The position numbers were made by a program, and so were the translations under genes. A model generated the notes under the pieces. That model was not told the DNA's origin and searched no databases. It worked only from the letters and a program-made list of their open reading frames with translations. From Nematostella vectensis (lineage: Eukaryota > Cnidaria > Anthozoa > Actiniaria > Edwardsiidae): DNA of 64,000 nt. The stretch is from contig NC_064038.1 in assembly GCF_932526225.1 (NCBI RefSeq), forward strand, positions 1,490,001 through 1,554,000, given 5' to 3'. Shown here one piece after another: positions 1 through 11,683 of the stretch; position 1 is the first letter of the stretch, and each line of letters begins with the position of its first letter.

Positions 1-200
1 AACATTAAAGTTCACATACTTGTTTACTTCCTCAAACTCTTTGCTTTGTGTTTTTCGTTAACTTCCTAGGAACAAATTGAATACATATAATAAATAAATC
101 CAGCAAGCTTATTTCGCAAACTCACTTTTTTTTATTATTTTTGCGCAAAACCAATCAGGATTAGGGGTGTCAAGCACAAAGAAAGAAAACGAATAAAAGA

Positions 201-424
201 AAGCCCATTGGCCTGGGATCGAACCCGGTCTGAAGAACAAAACGGAAACCATACATACGGATTACCCAATCGGTATGGCAGCACAAGGCTTTTACGGAAG
301 GCTGTAAAGAACCCGAAGGCCCCAAGCACCGATATTTCCGAGCGAATATGCTGTACAACACTCTTGCAAGGTTATCCCAACCCGCGCATTAATGGGGAGG
401 ACAATAACCAGGATCCCAGGCCTG
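201..424 (-). other. tRNA-like T-arm module with oligo-T, representative unit
   Basis: Read on the minus strand, each unit has GGGTTCGATCCC, which fits the Pol III B-box/T-loop (GGTTCGANNCC). It can fold a T-stem CCGGG/CCAGG with one mismatch, is followed by CCAATGGGC and then by 7-9 T (five units have an uninterrupted run of 8 or more; unit 1 has an interrupted one). That resembles the 3' end and terminator of a Pol III gene or tRNA-derived SINE. I could not fit a full cloverleaf: the A-box candidate upstream (around ACCGATTGGGTAA) is weak. The module is also bounded by an exact 11-bp inverted repeat, GGCCTGGGATC at 210-220 and its complement at 412-422. It is present in all 23 units, for example at 2147-2177. 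Confidence 0.45.
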
Positions 425-720
425 TAATACGGTTACGCCACGCACAGCTTGCCGAGATTGTGGATGACAAAAAATAGAGGTCTATTTGGGCGTCTTGGGT
501 CCCTTGGGGACTCGCCATGAGCACGGGCGCATCTCTTTTATTGTGTACATGACATCAAATTAGCGAAGAAAAAAGACGCTGTTTTGGTATCATGTGAAAA
601 GCATAAAATAAACAGAAATAAAGACGTAAAGGGGGAGAATATTGACATATTCATATTAGAATATTGACAAAATCCGCAATATTGTCTACGCTGACTAAGT
701 AAAGCTGTATTTTACTTTAA

Positions 721-1003
721 AGGGGCAGCAGCATAGTACTGCGCATGTCTGGAGTCAGTGTTTATTGTAGGCTTTTAAGTGTCTACAAACAGTTGAACTT
801 TTTAAAAACTGTGAATACCTTATTAAATAATATGCAATATTATATTGAAAACTATGTTAATTGACAGTTTGTGGTCATTTTTTTTGTTTTGTTTAAAGTC
901 TCCCACATGTACCAAAAGCTCATAAGTCAGTATTAGAATTTCACTGAAGTTCATTGTGTCAGGGCTCTAGAGCTATTGCAAATCTCTTAAACATGACACT
1001 CCC
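721..1003. mobile_element. TTAA-flanked MITE-like element within the satellite unit (one end eroded)
   Basis: Starts after TTAA (717-720) with 'aggggcagcagcatagta'. The expected complementary end near 'catgacactccccct' (about 990-1003) has lost its TTAA in this and most units. Its identity is clear from the intact versions at 16303-16588 and 46593-46884. It recurs in every unit. Confidence 0.7.
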
Positions 1004-1028
1004 CCTTTGTTTTATTTTTAGTTTTGTT

Positions 1029-1050
1029 CTATTATTATTATTATTTTCTT
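1029..1050. repeat. (ATT)n microsatellite, representative unit
   Basis: 'attattattatt' tract of variable length in every unit (about 3 to 8 repeats, longest in unit 2). With the (TA)n tract it accounts for most unit-length variation. Confidence 0.9.
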
Positions 1051-1180
1051 TTTTAGAGGGGGAGGGGAATTCAGCTAAAAATAGCCAAGGGTCAATTCAA
1101 GCAACTAGTACAAAAGATGTTTTTTTGCAGTCCTTTATTCAATATATTCAAGGTTATCATGCAATTCCGTTGTTTGACTG

Positions 1181-1210
1181 CATATATATATATATTTTTT
1201 TTTTCTTTCT
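1181..1210. repeat. (TA)n and poly-T tract, representative unit
   Basis: 'atatatatatat' followed by a T-rich run, variable between units. Common slippage-prone sequence. Confidence 0.9.
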
Positions 1211-1388
1211 TTTTATTACAAGTTCTATATGTGTAAGTGGTGACTATAGCTATCATTACTATTATTTAGAATAATTTTTTACCTACTAACAGAAAACAAC
1301 TTGACTGCAAAACACTTACTGTAGGGCACTCGATATTAGGCATTACTTCCATGTGGATGTAAGGTTGAAATGTCAAAACCTTCATTAA

Positions 1389-1497
1389 CCCGTGAACTAC
1401 GCTTTAGCGTATTACACTTTGTTGTGATCTGATTCTATTGTTCTTTTTTGTGTTTTACGAACTATTACCGTTTAACTATCACACTTTGTTTCACGGG
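1389..1497. mobile_element. Small TTAA-flanked MITE-like element, representative unit
   Basis: TTAA at 1385-1388 and 1498-1501 bracket inverted termini CCCGTGAA (1389-1396) and TTCACGGG (1490-1497); symmetry extends one or two bases outside TTAA. Length 109 bp, with a small internal hairpin ACGCTTTAGCGT. Present at the same place in all array units but absent from the diverged edge copy, so it inserted before array amplification and after the split from the edge lineage. The alternative is deletion in the edge copy. Confidence 0.75.
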
Positions 1498-1952
1498 TTA
1501 ATGAAAACCACTCTAATTACTTACAGTAGTTCTTTTTTAATATTATCATTTACTTGTATAATTTAGATGAGCAATACATATTTCTTTATGGCTTTGTAGA
1601 GCTCATCTCGTTTCTCATAAATAACAAACAAAATGAAGTTTGTTCTTATTTTGGTGCAAAGGAATCTACAGTAGTTTTCTAATCAGATAAATGTTTTTTT
1701 TAACACTCACCTGTTATTTCAACAGCCTTACTTGAGTTTGCTTGTCTCAGAAAAAGACCTTGCTTAATAAACAAAGACATGTTACAAACTTATTTAATAA
1801 TAGGTTACAACTGCAATATTGTATAAAGAGAGTGCCCCACCCTTCCCCCTGCTATTGTTGACATTATGCTCAATAAACTGTTACCTCTCCCCTCTCCACC
1901 AGTTAAGCATTCTATGTATGCTTCCCTGTACAAAATGCGCCCTTTCAAATAG

Positions 1953-3886
1953 AACATTAAAGTTCACATACTTGTTTACTTCCTCAAACTCTTTGCTTTG
2001 TGTTTTTTGTTAACTTCCTAGGAACAAATTGAATATATATAATCAATAAATCCAGCTAGCTTATTTTGCAAACTCACTTTTTTTTATTATTTTTGCGCAA
2101 AACCAATCAGCATTAGGGGGGTCAAGCACAAAGAACGAAAACGAATAAAAAAAAGCCCATTGGCCTGGGATCGAACCCGGTCTGAAGAACAAAACGGAAA
2201 CCATACATACGGATTACCCAATCGGTATGGCAGCACAAGGCTTTTACGGAAGGCTGTAAAGAACCCGAAGGCCCCAAGCACCGATATTTCCGAGCGAATA
2301 TGCTGTACAACACTCTTGCAAGGTTATCCCAACCCGCGCATTAATGGGGAGGACAATAACCAGGATCCCAGGCCTGTAATACGGTTACGCCACGCACAGC
2401 TCGCCGAGATTGTGGATGACAAAAAATAGAGGTCTATTTGGGCATCTTGGGTCCCTTGGGGACTCGCCATGAGCACGGGCGCATCTCTTTTATTGTGTAC
2501 ATGACATCAAATTAGCGAAGAAAAAAGACGCTGTTTTGGTATCATGTGAAAAGCATACAATAAATAGAAATAAAGACGTAAGGGGGGAGAATATTGACAT
2601 ATTCATATTAGAATATTGACAAAATCCGCAATATTGTCTACGCTGACTAAGTAAAGCTGTATTTTACTTTAAAGGGGCAGCAGCATAGTACTGCGCATGT
2701 CTGGAGTCAGTGTTTATTGTAGGCTTTTAAGTGTCTACAAACAGTTGGACTTTTTAAAAACTGTGAATACCTTATTAAATAATATGCAATATCATATTGA
2801 AAACTATGTTAATTGACAGTTTGTGGTCATTTTTTTTGTTTTGTTTAAAGTCTCCCACATGTACCAAAAGCTCATAAGTCAGTATTAGAATTTCACTGAA
2901 GTTCATTGTGTCAGGGCTCTAGAGCTATTGCAAATCTCTTAAACATGACACTCCCCCTTTGTTTTATTTTTAGTTTTGTTCTATTATTATTATTATTATT
3001 ATTATTTTCATTTTTAGAGGGGGAGGGGAATTCAGCTAAAAATAGCCAAGGGTCAATTCAAGCAACTAGTACAAAAGATGTTTTTTTGCAGTCCTTTATT
3101 CAATATATTCAAGGTTATCATGCAATTCTGTTGTTTGACTGCATATATATATATTTTTTCTTTCTTTTCATTACAAGTTCTATATGTGTAAGTGGTGACC
3201 ATAGCTATGATTACTATTATTTAGAATATTTTTACCTACTAACAGAAAACAACTTGACTGCAAAACACTTACTGTAGGGCACTCGATATTAGGCATTACT
3301 TTCATGTGGATGTAAGGTTGAAATGTCAAAACCTTCATTAACCCGTGAACTACGCTTTAGCGTATTACACTTTGTTGTGATCTGATTCTATTGTTCTTTT
3401 TTGTGTTTTACTAACTATTACCGTTTAACTATCACACTTTGTTTCACGGGTTAATGAAAACCACTCTAATCACTTACAGTAATTCTTTTTTAATATTTTT
3501 ATTTACTTGTATAATTTAGATGAGCAATACATATTTCTTCTTGGCCTTGAAGAGCTCATCTCGTTCCTCATAAATAACAAACAAAATGAAGTTTGTTCTT
3601 ATTTTGGTGCAAAGGAATCCACAGTAGTTTTCTAATCAGATAATTGTTTTTTTTTTTAACACTCACCTGTTATTTCAACAGCTCTTACTTGAGTTTGCTT
3701 GTCTCAGAAATAGACCTTGCTTAATAAACAAATATATCTTACAAACTTATTTAATAATAGGTAACAACTGCAATATTGTATGAAGAGAGTGCCCCTCCCT
3801 TCCCCCTGCTATTGTTACCTCTCCACTCTCCACCAGTTAAGCATTCTATGTATGCTTCCCTGTACAAAATGCGCCCTTTCAAATAG
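1953..3886 (+). repeat. Satellite unit 2 (23-bp deletion)
   Basis: 1934 bp. The longest (ATT)n tract of the array is at about 2982-3007. Near 3810 it lacks the 23 bp present in most units between 'ctattgtt' and 'acctctcc'. Unit 7 has the same deletion. Left part B-type, right part A-type. Confidence 0.95.
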
Positions 3887-5835
3887 AACATTAATGTTCA
3901 CATACTTGTTTACTTCCTCAAACTCTTTGCTTTGTGTTTTTTGTTAACTTCCTAGGAACAAATTGAATACATATAATAAATAAATCCAGCAAGCTTATTT
4001 CGCAAACTCACTTTTTTTTATTATTTTTGCGCAAAACCAATCAGGATTAGGGGTGTCAAGCACAAAGAAAGAAAACGAATAAAAAAAAGCCCATTGGCCT
4101 GGGATCGAACCCGGTCTGAAGAACAAAACGGAAACCATACATACGGATTACCCAATCGGTATGGCAGCACAAGGCTTTTACGGAAGGCTGTAAAGAACCC
4201 GAAGGCCCCAAGCACCGATATTTCCGAGCGAATATGCTGTACAACACTCTTGCAAGGTTATCCCAACCCGCGCATTAATGGGGAGGACAATAACCAGGAT
4301 CCCAGGCCTGTAATACGGTTACGCCACGCACAGCTCGCCGAGATTGTGGATGACAAAAAATAGAGGTCTATTTGGGCGTCTTGGGTCCCTTGGGGACTCG
4401 CCATGAGCACGGGCGCATCTCTTTTATTGTGTACATGACATCAAATTAGCGAAGAAAAAAGACGCTGTTTTGGTATCATGTGAAAAGCATAAAATAAATA
4501 GAAATAAAGACGTAAGGGGGGAGAATATTGACATATTCATATTAGAATATTGACAAAATCCGCAATATTGTCTACGCTGACTAAGTAAAGCTGTATTTTA
4601 CTTTAAAGGGGCAGCAGCATAGTACTGCGCATGTCTGGAGTCAGTGTTTATTGTAGGCTTTTAAGTGTCTACAAACAGTTGAACTTTTTAAAAACTGTGA
4701 ATACCTTATTAAATAATATGCAATATTATATTGAAAACTATGTTAATTGACAGTTTGTGGTCATTTTTTTTGTTTTGTTTAAAGTCTCCCACATGTACCA
4801 AAAGCTCATAAGTCAATATTAGAATTTCACTGAAGTTCATTGTGTCAGGGCTCTAGAGCTATTGCAAATTTCTTAAACATGACACTCCCCCTTTGTTTTA
4901 TTTTTAGTTTTGTTCTATTATTATTATTATTTTCTTTTTTAGAGGGGGAGGGGAATTCAGCTAAAAATAGCCAAGGGTCAATTCAAGCAACTAGTACAAA
5001 AGATGTTTTTTTGCAGTCCTTTATTCAATATATTCAAGGTTATCATGCAATTCCGTTGTTTGACTGCATATATATATATTTTTTTTTCTTTCTTTTTATT
5101 ACAAGTTCTATATGTGTAAGTGGTGACTATAGCTATGATTACTATTATTTAGAATAATTTTTTACCTACTAACAGAAAACAACTTGACTGCAAAACACTT
5201 ACTGTAGGGCACTCGATATTAGGCATTACTTCCATGTGGATGTAAGGTTGAAATGTCAAAACCTTCATTAACCCGTGAACTACGCTTTAGCGTATTACAC
5301 TTTGTTGTGATCTGATTCTATTGTTCTTTTTTGTGTTTTACTAACTATTACCGTTTAACTATCACACTTTGTTTCACGGGTTAATGAAAACCACTCTAAT
5401 TACTTACAGTAGTTCTTTTTTAATATTATCATTTACTTGTATAATTTAGATGAGCAATACATATTTCTTTATGGCTTTGTAGAGCTCATCTCGTTTCTCA
5501 TAAATAACAAACAAAATGAAGTTTGTTCTTATTTTGGTGCAAAGGAATCTACAGTAGTTTTCTAATCAGATAAATGTTTTTTTTAACACTCACCTGTTAT
5601 TTCAACAGCCTTACTTGAGTTTGCTTGTCTCAGAAAAAGACCTTGCTTAATAAAGAAAGACATGTTACAAACTTATTTAATAATAGGTTACAACTGCAAT
5701 ATTGTATAAAGAGAGTGCCCCTCCCTTCCCCCTGCTATTGTTGACATTATGCTCAATAAACTGTTACCTCTCCCCTCTCCACCAGTTAAGCATTCTATGT
5801 ATGCTTCCCTGTACAAAATGCGCCCTTTCAAATAG
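3887..5835 (+). repeat. Satellite unit 3
   Basis: 1949 bp. Left part A-type, right part B-type; very close to unit 1. Contains a private change 'cattaatgttc' at its start. Confidence 0.95.
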
Positions 5836-7779
5836 AACATTAAAGTTCACATACTTGTTTACTTCCTCAAACTCTTTGCTTTGTGTTTTTTGTTAACTTC
5901 CTAGGAACAAATTGAATACATATAATCAATAAATCCAGCTAGCTTATTTTGCAAACTCACTTTTTTTTATTATTTTTGCGCAAAACCAATCAGCATTAGG
6001 GGGGTCAAGCACAAAGAAAGAAAACGAATAAAAAAAAGCCCATTGGCCTGGGATCGAACCCGGTCTGAAGAACAAAACGGAAAGCATACACACGGATTAC
6101 CCAATCGGTATGGCAGCACAAGGCTTTTACGGAAGGCTGTAAAGAACCCGAAGGCCCCAAGCACCGATATTTCCGAGCGAATATGCTGTACAACACTCTT
6201 GCAAGGTTATCCCAACCCGCGCATTAATGGGGAGGACAATAACCAGGATCCCAGGCCTGTAATACGGTTACGCCACGCACAGCTCGCCGAGATTGTGGAT
6301 GACAAAAAATAGAGGTCTATTTGGGCGTCTTGGGTCCCTTGGGGACTCGCCATGAGCACGGGCGCATCTCTTTTATTGTGTACATGACATCAAATTAGCG
6401 AAGAAAAAAGACGCTGTTTTGGTATCATGTGAAAAGCATAAAATAAATAGAAATAAAGACGTAAGGGGGGAGAATATTGACATATTCATATTAGAATATT
6501 GACAAAATCCGCAATATTGTCTACGCTGACTAAGTAAAGCTGTATTTTACTTTAAAGGGGCAGCAGCATAGTACTGCGCATGTCTGGAGTCAGTGTTTAT
6601 TGTAGGCTTTTAAGTGTCTACAAACAGTTGGACTTTTTAAAAACTGTGAATACCTTATTAAATAATATGCAATATTATATTGAAAACTATGTTAATTGAC
6701 AGTTTGTGGTCATTTTTTTTGTTTTGTTTAAAGTCTCCCACATGTACCAAAAGCTCATAAGTCAGTATTAGAATTTCACTGAAGTTCATTGTGTCAGGGC
6801 TCTAGAGCTATTGCAAATCTCTTAAACATGACACTCCCCCTTTGTTTTATTTTTAGTTTTGTTCTATTATTATTATTTTCTTTTTTAGAGTGGGAGGGGA
6901 ATTCAGCTAAAAATAGCCAAGGGTCAATTCAAGCAACTAGTAAAAAAGATGTTTTTTTGCAGTCCTTTATTCAATATATTCAAGGTTATCATGCAATTCT
7001 GTTGTTTGACTGCATATATATATATTTTTTCTTTCTTTTCATTACAAGTTCTATATGTGTAAGTGGTGACCATAGCTATGATTACTATTATTTAGAATAA
7101 TTTTTTACCTACTAACAGAAAACAACTTGACTGCAAAACACTTACTGTAGGGCACTCGATATTAGGCATTACTTTCATGTGGATGTAAGGTTGAAATGTC
7201 AAAACCTTCATTAACCCGTGAACTACGCTTTAGCGTATTACACTTTGTTGTGATCTGATTCTATTGTTCTTTTCTGTATTTTACTAACTATTACCGTTTA
7301 ACTATCACACTTTGTTTCACGGATTAATGAAAACCACTCTAATTACTTACAGTAATTCTTTTTTAATATTATTATTTACTTGTATAATTTAGATGAGCAA
7401 TACATATTTCTTCTTGGCCTTGTAGAGCTCATCTCGTTCCTCATAAATAACAAACAAAATGAAGTTTGTTCTTATTTGGTGCAAAGGAATCTACAGTAGT
7501 TTTCTAATCAGATAATTGTTTTTTTTTAACACTCACCTGTTATTTCAACAGCTCTTACTTGAGTTTGCTTGTCTCAGAAATAGACCTTGATTAATAAGCA
7601 AATATATCTTACAAACTTATTTAATAATAGGTAACAACTGCAATATTGTATGAAGAGAGTGCCCCTCCCTTCCCCCTGCTATTGTTGACATTATGCTCAA
7701 TAAACTGTTACCTCTCCCCTCTCCACCAGTTAAGCATTCTATGTATGATTCCCTGTACAAAATGCGCCCCTTCAAATAG
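5836..7779 (+). repeat. Satellite unit 4
   Basis: 1944 bp. The left part is B-type. The right part is A-like but with 'ggccttgtagag', a mixture of the two subfamilies. The (ATT)n tract is the shortest seen. The inner TTAA-element terminal repeat carries 'cacggatt' instead of 'cacgggtt'. Confidence 0.95.
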
Positions 7780-9729
7780 AACATTAAAGTTCACATACTT
7801 GTTTACTTCCTTAAACTCTTTGCTTTGTGTTTTTTGTTAACTTCCTAGGAACAAATTGAATACACATAATCAATAAATCCAGCTAGCTTATTTTGCAAAC
7901 TCACTTTTTTTTATTATTTTTGCGCAAAACCAATTAGCATTAGGGGGGTCAAGCACAAAGAAAGAAAACGAATAAAAAAAAGCCCATTGGCCTGGGATCG
8001 AACCCGGTCTGAAGAACAAAACGGAAACCATACATACGGATTACCCAATCGGTATGGCAGCACAAGGCTTTTACGGAAGGCTGTAAAGAACCCGGAGGCC
8101 CCAAGCACCGATATTTCCAAGCGAATATGCTGTACAACACTCTTGCAAGGTTATCCCAACCCGCGCATTAATGGGGAGGACAATAACCAGGATCCCAGGC
8201 CTGTAATACGGTTACGCCACGCACAGCTCGCCGAGATTGTGGATGACAAAAAATAGAGGTCTTTTTGGGCGTCTTGGGTCCCTTGGGGACTCGCCATGCG
8301 CACGGGCGCATCTCTTTTATTGTGTACATGACATCAAATTAGCGAAGAAAAAAGACGCTGTTTTGGTATCATGTGAAAAGCATAAAATAAATAGAAATAA
8401 AGACGTAAGGGGGGAGAATATTGACATATTCATATTAGAATATTGACAAAATCCGGAATATTGTCTACGCTGACTAAGTAAAGCTGTATTTTACTTTAAA
8501 GGGGCAGCAGCATAGTACTGCGCATGTCTGGAGTCAGTGTTTATTGTAGGCTTTTAAGTGTCTACAAACAGTTGAACTGTTTAAAAGCTGTCAATACCTT
8601 ATTAAATAATATGCAATATTATATTGAAAACTATGTTAATTGACAGTTTGTGGTCATTTTTTTTGTTTTGTTTAAAGTCTTCCACATGTACCAAAAGCTC
8701 ATAAGTCAGTATTAGAATTTCACTGAAGTTCATTGTGTCAGGGCTCTAGAGCTATTGCAAATCTCTTAAACATGACACTCCCCCTTTGTTTTATTTTTAG
8801 TTTTGTTCTATTATTATTATTATTTTCTTTTTTAGAGGGGGAGGGGAATTCAGCTAAAAATAGCCAAGGGTCAATTCAAGCAACTAGTACAAAAGATGTT
8901 TTTTGCAGTCCTTTATTCAATATATTCAAGGTTATCATGCAATTCCGTTGTTTGACTGCATATATATATATATATTTTTCTTTCTTTTCATTACAAGTTC
9001 TATATGTGTAAGTGGTGACTATAGCTATGATTACTATTATTTAGAATATTTTTTTACCTACTAACAGAAAACAACTTGACTGCAAAACACTTACTGTAGG
9101 GCACTCGATATTAGGCATTACTTCCATGTGGATGTAAGGTTGAAATGTCAAAACCTTCATTAACCCGTGAACTACGCTTTAGCGTATTGCACTTTGTTGT
9201 GATCTGATTCTATTGTTCTTTTTTGTGTTTTACTAACTATTACCGTTTAACTATCACACTTTGTTTCACGGGTTAATGAAAACCACTCTAATTACTTACA
9301 GTAGTTCTTTTTTAATATTATCATTTACTTGTATAATTTAGATGAGCAATACATATTTCTTTATGGCTTTGTAGAGCTCATCTCGTTTCTCATAAATAAC
9401 AAACAAAATGAAGTTTGTTCTTATTTTGGTGCAAAGGAATCTACAGTAGTTTTCTAATCAGATAAATGTTTTTTTTTTAACACTCACCTGTTATTTCAAC
9501 AGCCTTACTTGAGTTTGCTTGTCTCAGAAAAAGACCTTGCTTAATAAACAAAGACATGTTACAAACTTATTTAATAATAGGTTACAACTGCAATATTGTA
9601 TAAAGAGAGTGCCCCTCCCTTCCCCCTGCTATTGTTGACATTATGCTCAATAAACTGTTACCTCTCCCCTCTCCACCAGTTAAGCATTCTATGTATGCTT
9701 CCCTGTACAAAATGCGCCCCTTCAAATAG
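7780..9729 (+). repeat. Satellite unit 5
   Basis: 1950 bp. Both ends are B-type although the preceding unit ends A-like, so it marks a recombinant junction. Reads 'gccatgcgcac' near 8297 where many units have 'gccatgagcac'. Confidence 0.95.
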
Positions 9730-11683
9730 AACATTAAAGTTCACATACTTGTTTACTTCCTCAAACTCTTTGCTTTGTGTTTTTTGTTAACTTCCTAGGA
9801 ACAAATTGAATACATATAATCAATAAATCCAGCTAGCTTATTTTGCAAACTCACTTTTTTTTTATTATTTTTGCGCAAAACCAATTAGCATTAGGGGGGT
9901 CAAGCACAAAGAAAGAAAACGAATAAAAAAAAGCCCATTGGCCTGGGATCGAACCCGGTCTGAAGAACAAAACGGAAACCATACATACGGATTACCCAAT
10001 CGGTATGGCAGCACAAGGCTTTTACGGAAGGCTGTAAAGAACCCGAAGGCCCCAAGCACCGATATTTCCGAGCGAATATGCTGTACAACACTCTTGCAAG
10101 GTTATCCCAACCCGCGCATTAATGGGGAGGACAATAACCAGGATCCCAGGCCTGTAATACGGTTACGCCACGCACAGCTCGCCGAGATTGTGGATGACAA
10201 AAAATAGAGGTCTATTTGGGCGTCTTGGGTCCCTTGGGGATTCGCCATGCGCACGGGCGCATCTCTTTTATTGTGTACATGACATCAAATTAGCGAAGAA
10301 AAAAGACGCTGTTTTGGTATCATGTGAAAAGCATAAAATAATTAGAAATAAAGACGTAAGGTGGGAGAATATTGACATATTCATATTAGAATATTGACAA
10401 AATCCGCAATATTGTCTACGCTGACTAAGTAAAGCTGTATTTTACTTTAAAGGGGCAGCAGCATAGTACTGCGCATGTCTGGAGTCAGTGTTTATTGTAG
10501 GCTTTTAAGTGTCTACAAACAGTTGAACTTTTTAAAAGCTGTCAATACCTTATTAAATAATATGCAATATTATATTGAAAACTATGTTAATTGACAGTTT
10601 GTGGTCATTTTTTTTTGTTTTGTTTAAAGTCTTCCACATGTACCAAAAGCTCATAAGTCAGTATTAGAATTTCACTGAAGTTCATTGTGTCAGGGCTCTA
10701 GAGCTATTGCAAATCTCTTAAACATGACACTCCCCCTTTGTTTTATTTTTAGTTTTGTTCTATTATTATTATTATTATTATTTTCATTTTTAGAGGGGGA
10801 GGGGAATTCAGCTAAAAATAGCCAAGGGTCAATTCAAGTAACTAGTACAAAAGATGTTTTTTTGCAGTCCTTTATTCAATATATTCAAGGTTATCATGCA
10901 ATTCTGTTGTTTGACTGCATATATATATATTTTTTCTTTCTTTTCATTACAAGTTCTATATGTGTAAGTGGTGACCATAGCTATGATTACTATTATTTAG
11001 AATATTTTTTTACCTACTAACAGAAAACAACTTGACTGCAAAACACTTACTGTAGGGCACTCGATATTAGGCATTACTTCCATGTGGATGTAAGGTTGAA
11101 ATGTCAAAACCTTCATTAACCCGTGAACTACGCTTTAGCGTATTGCACTTTGTTGTGATCTGATTCTATTGTTCTTTTTTGTGTTTTACTAACTATTACC
11201 GTTTAACTATCACACTTTGTTTCACGGGTTAATGAAAACCACTCTAATTACTTACAGTAGTTCTTTTTTAATATTATCATTTACTTGTATAATTTAGATG
11301 AGCAATACATATTTCTTTATGGCTTTGTAGAGCTCATCTCGTTTCTCATAAATAACAAACAAAATGAAGTTTGTTCTTATTTTGGTGCAAAGGAATCTAC
11401 AGTAGTTTTCTAATCAGATAAATGTTTTTTTTAACACTCACCTGTTATTTCAACAGCCTTACTTGAGTTTGCTTGTCTCAGAAAAAGACCTTGCTTAATA
11501 AACAAAGACATGTTACAAACTTATTTAATAATAGGTTACAACTGCAATATTGTATAAAGAGAGTGCCCCTCCCTTCCCCCTGCTATTGTTGACATTATGC
11601 TCAATAAACTGTTACCTCTCCCCTCTCCACCAGTTAAGCATTCTATGTATGCTTCCCTGTACAAAATGCGCCCCTTCAAATAG
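9730..11683 (+). repeat. Satellite unit 6
   Basis: 1954 bp. Shares with unit 7 the private string 'ataattagaaataaagacg' followed by 'taaggtggg', so units 6 and 7 are recent sister copies over at least their left half. Confidence 0.95.

Larger units (their letters stand above)
1..1952 (+). repeat. Satellite unit 1
   Basis: First unit in the window, 1952 bp. Its left part has the A-type variant (aataaataaatccagcaagc) and its right part the B-type variant (tttatggctttgtagag). The oligo-A next to the tRNA-like module is interrupted by a G here (aaaagaaagccc), unlike all other units. Confidence 0.95.

Noticed and set aside
208-477. Recurrent 89-residue plus-strand frame (starting MAWDRTR) in most units
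   Set aside because: It reads across the antisense of the tRNA-like T-arm, a known source of spurious 'WDRTR' peptides, and is conserved only as far as the DNA is. Overlapping minus-strand frames are equally conserved.
954-1274. Recurrent ~90-120-residue frame with a hydrophobic leucine run in every unit
   Set aside because: The leucine run is the translated (ATT)n tract and the frame length changes with microsatellite length. Coding constraint is not visible.
1819-2013. Recurrent 64-residue frame (starting MYKES/MYEES)
   Set aside because: It is short and cysteine-rich by chance, missing in units with the 23-bp deletion, and has no recognisable domain.
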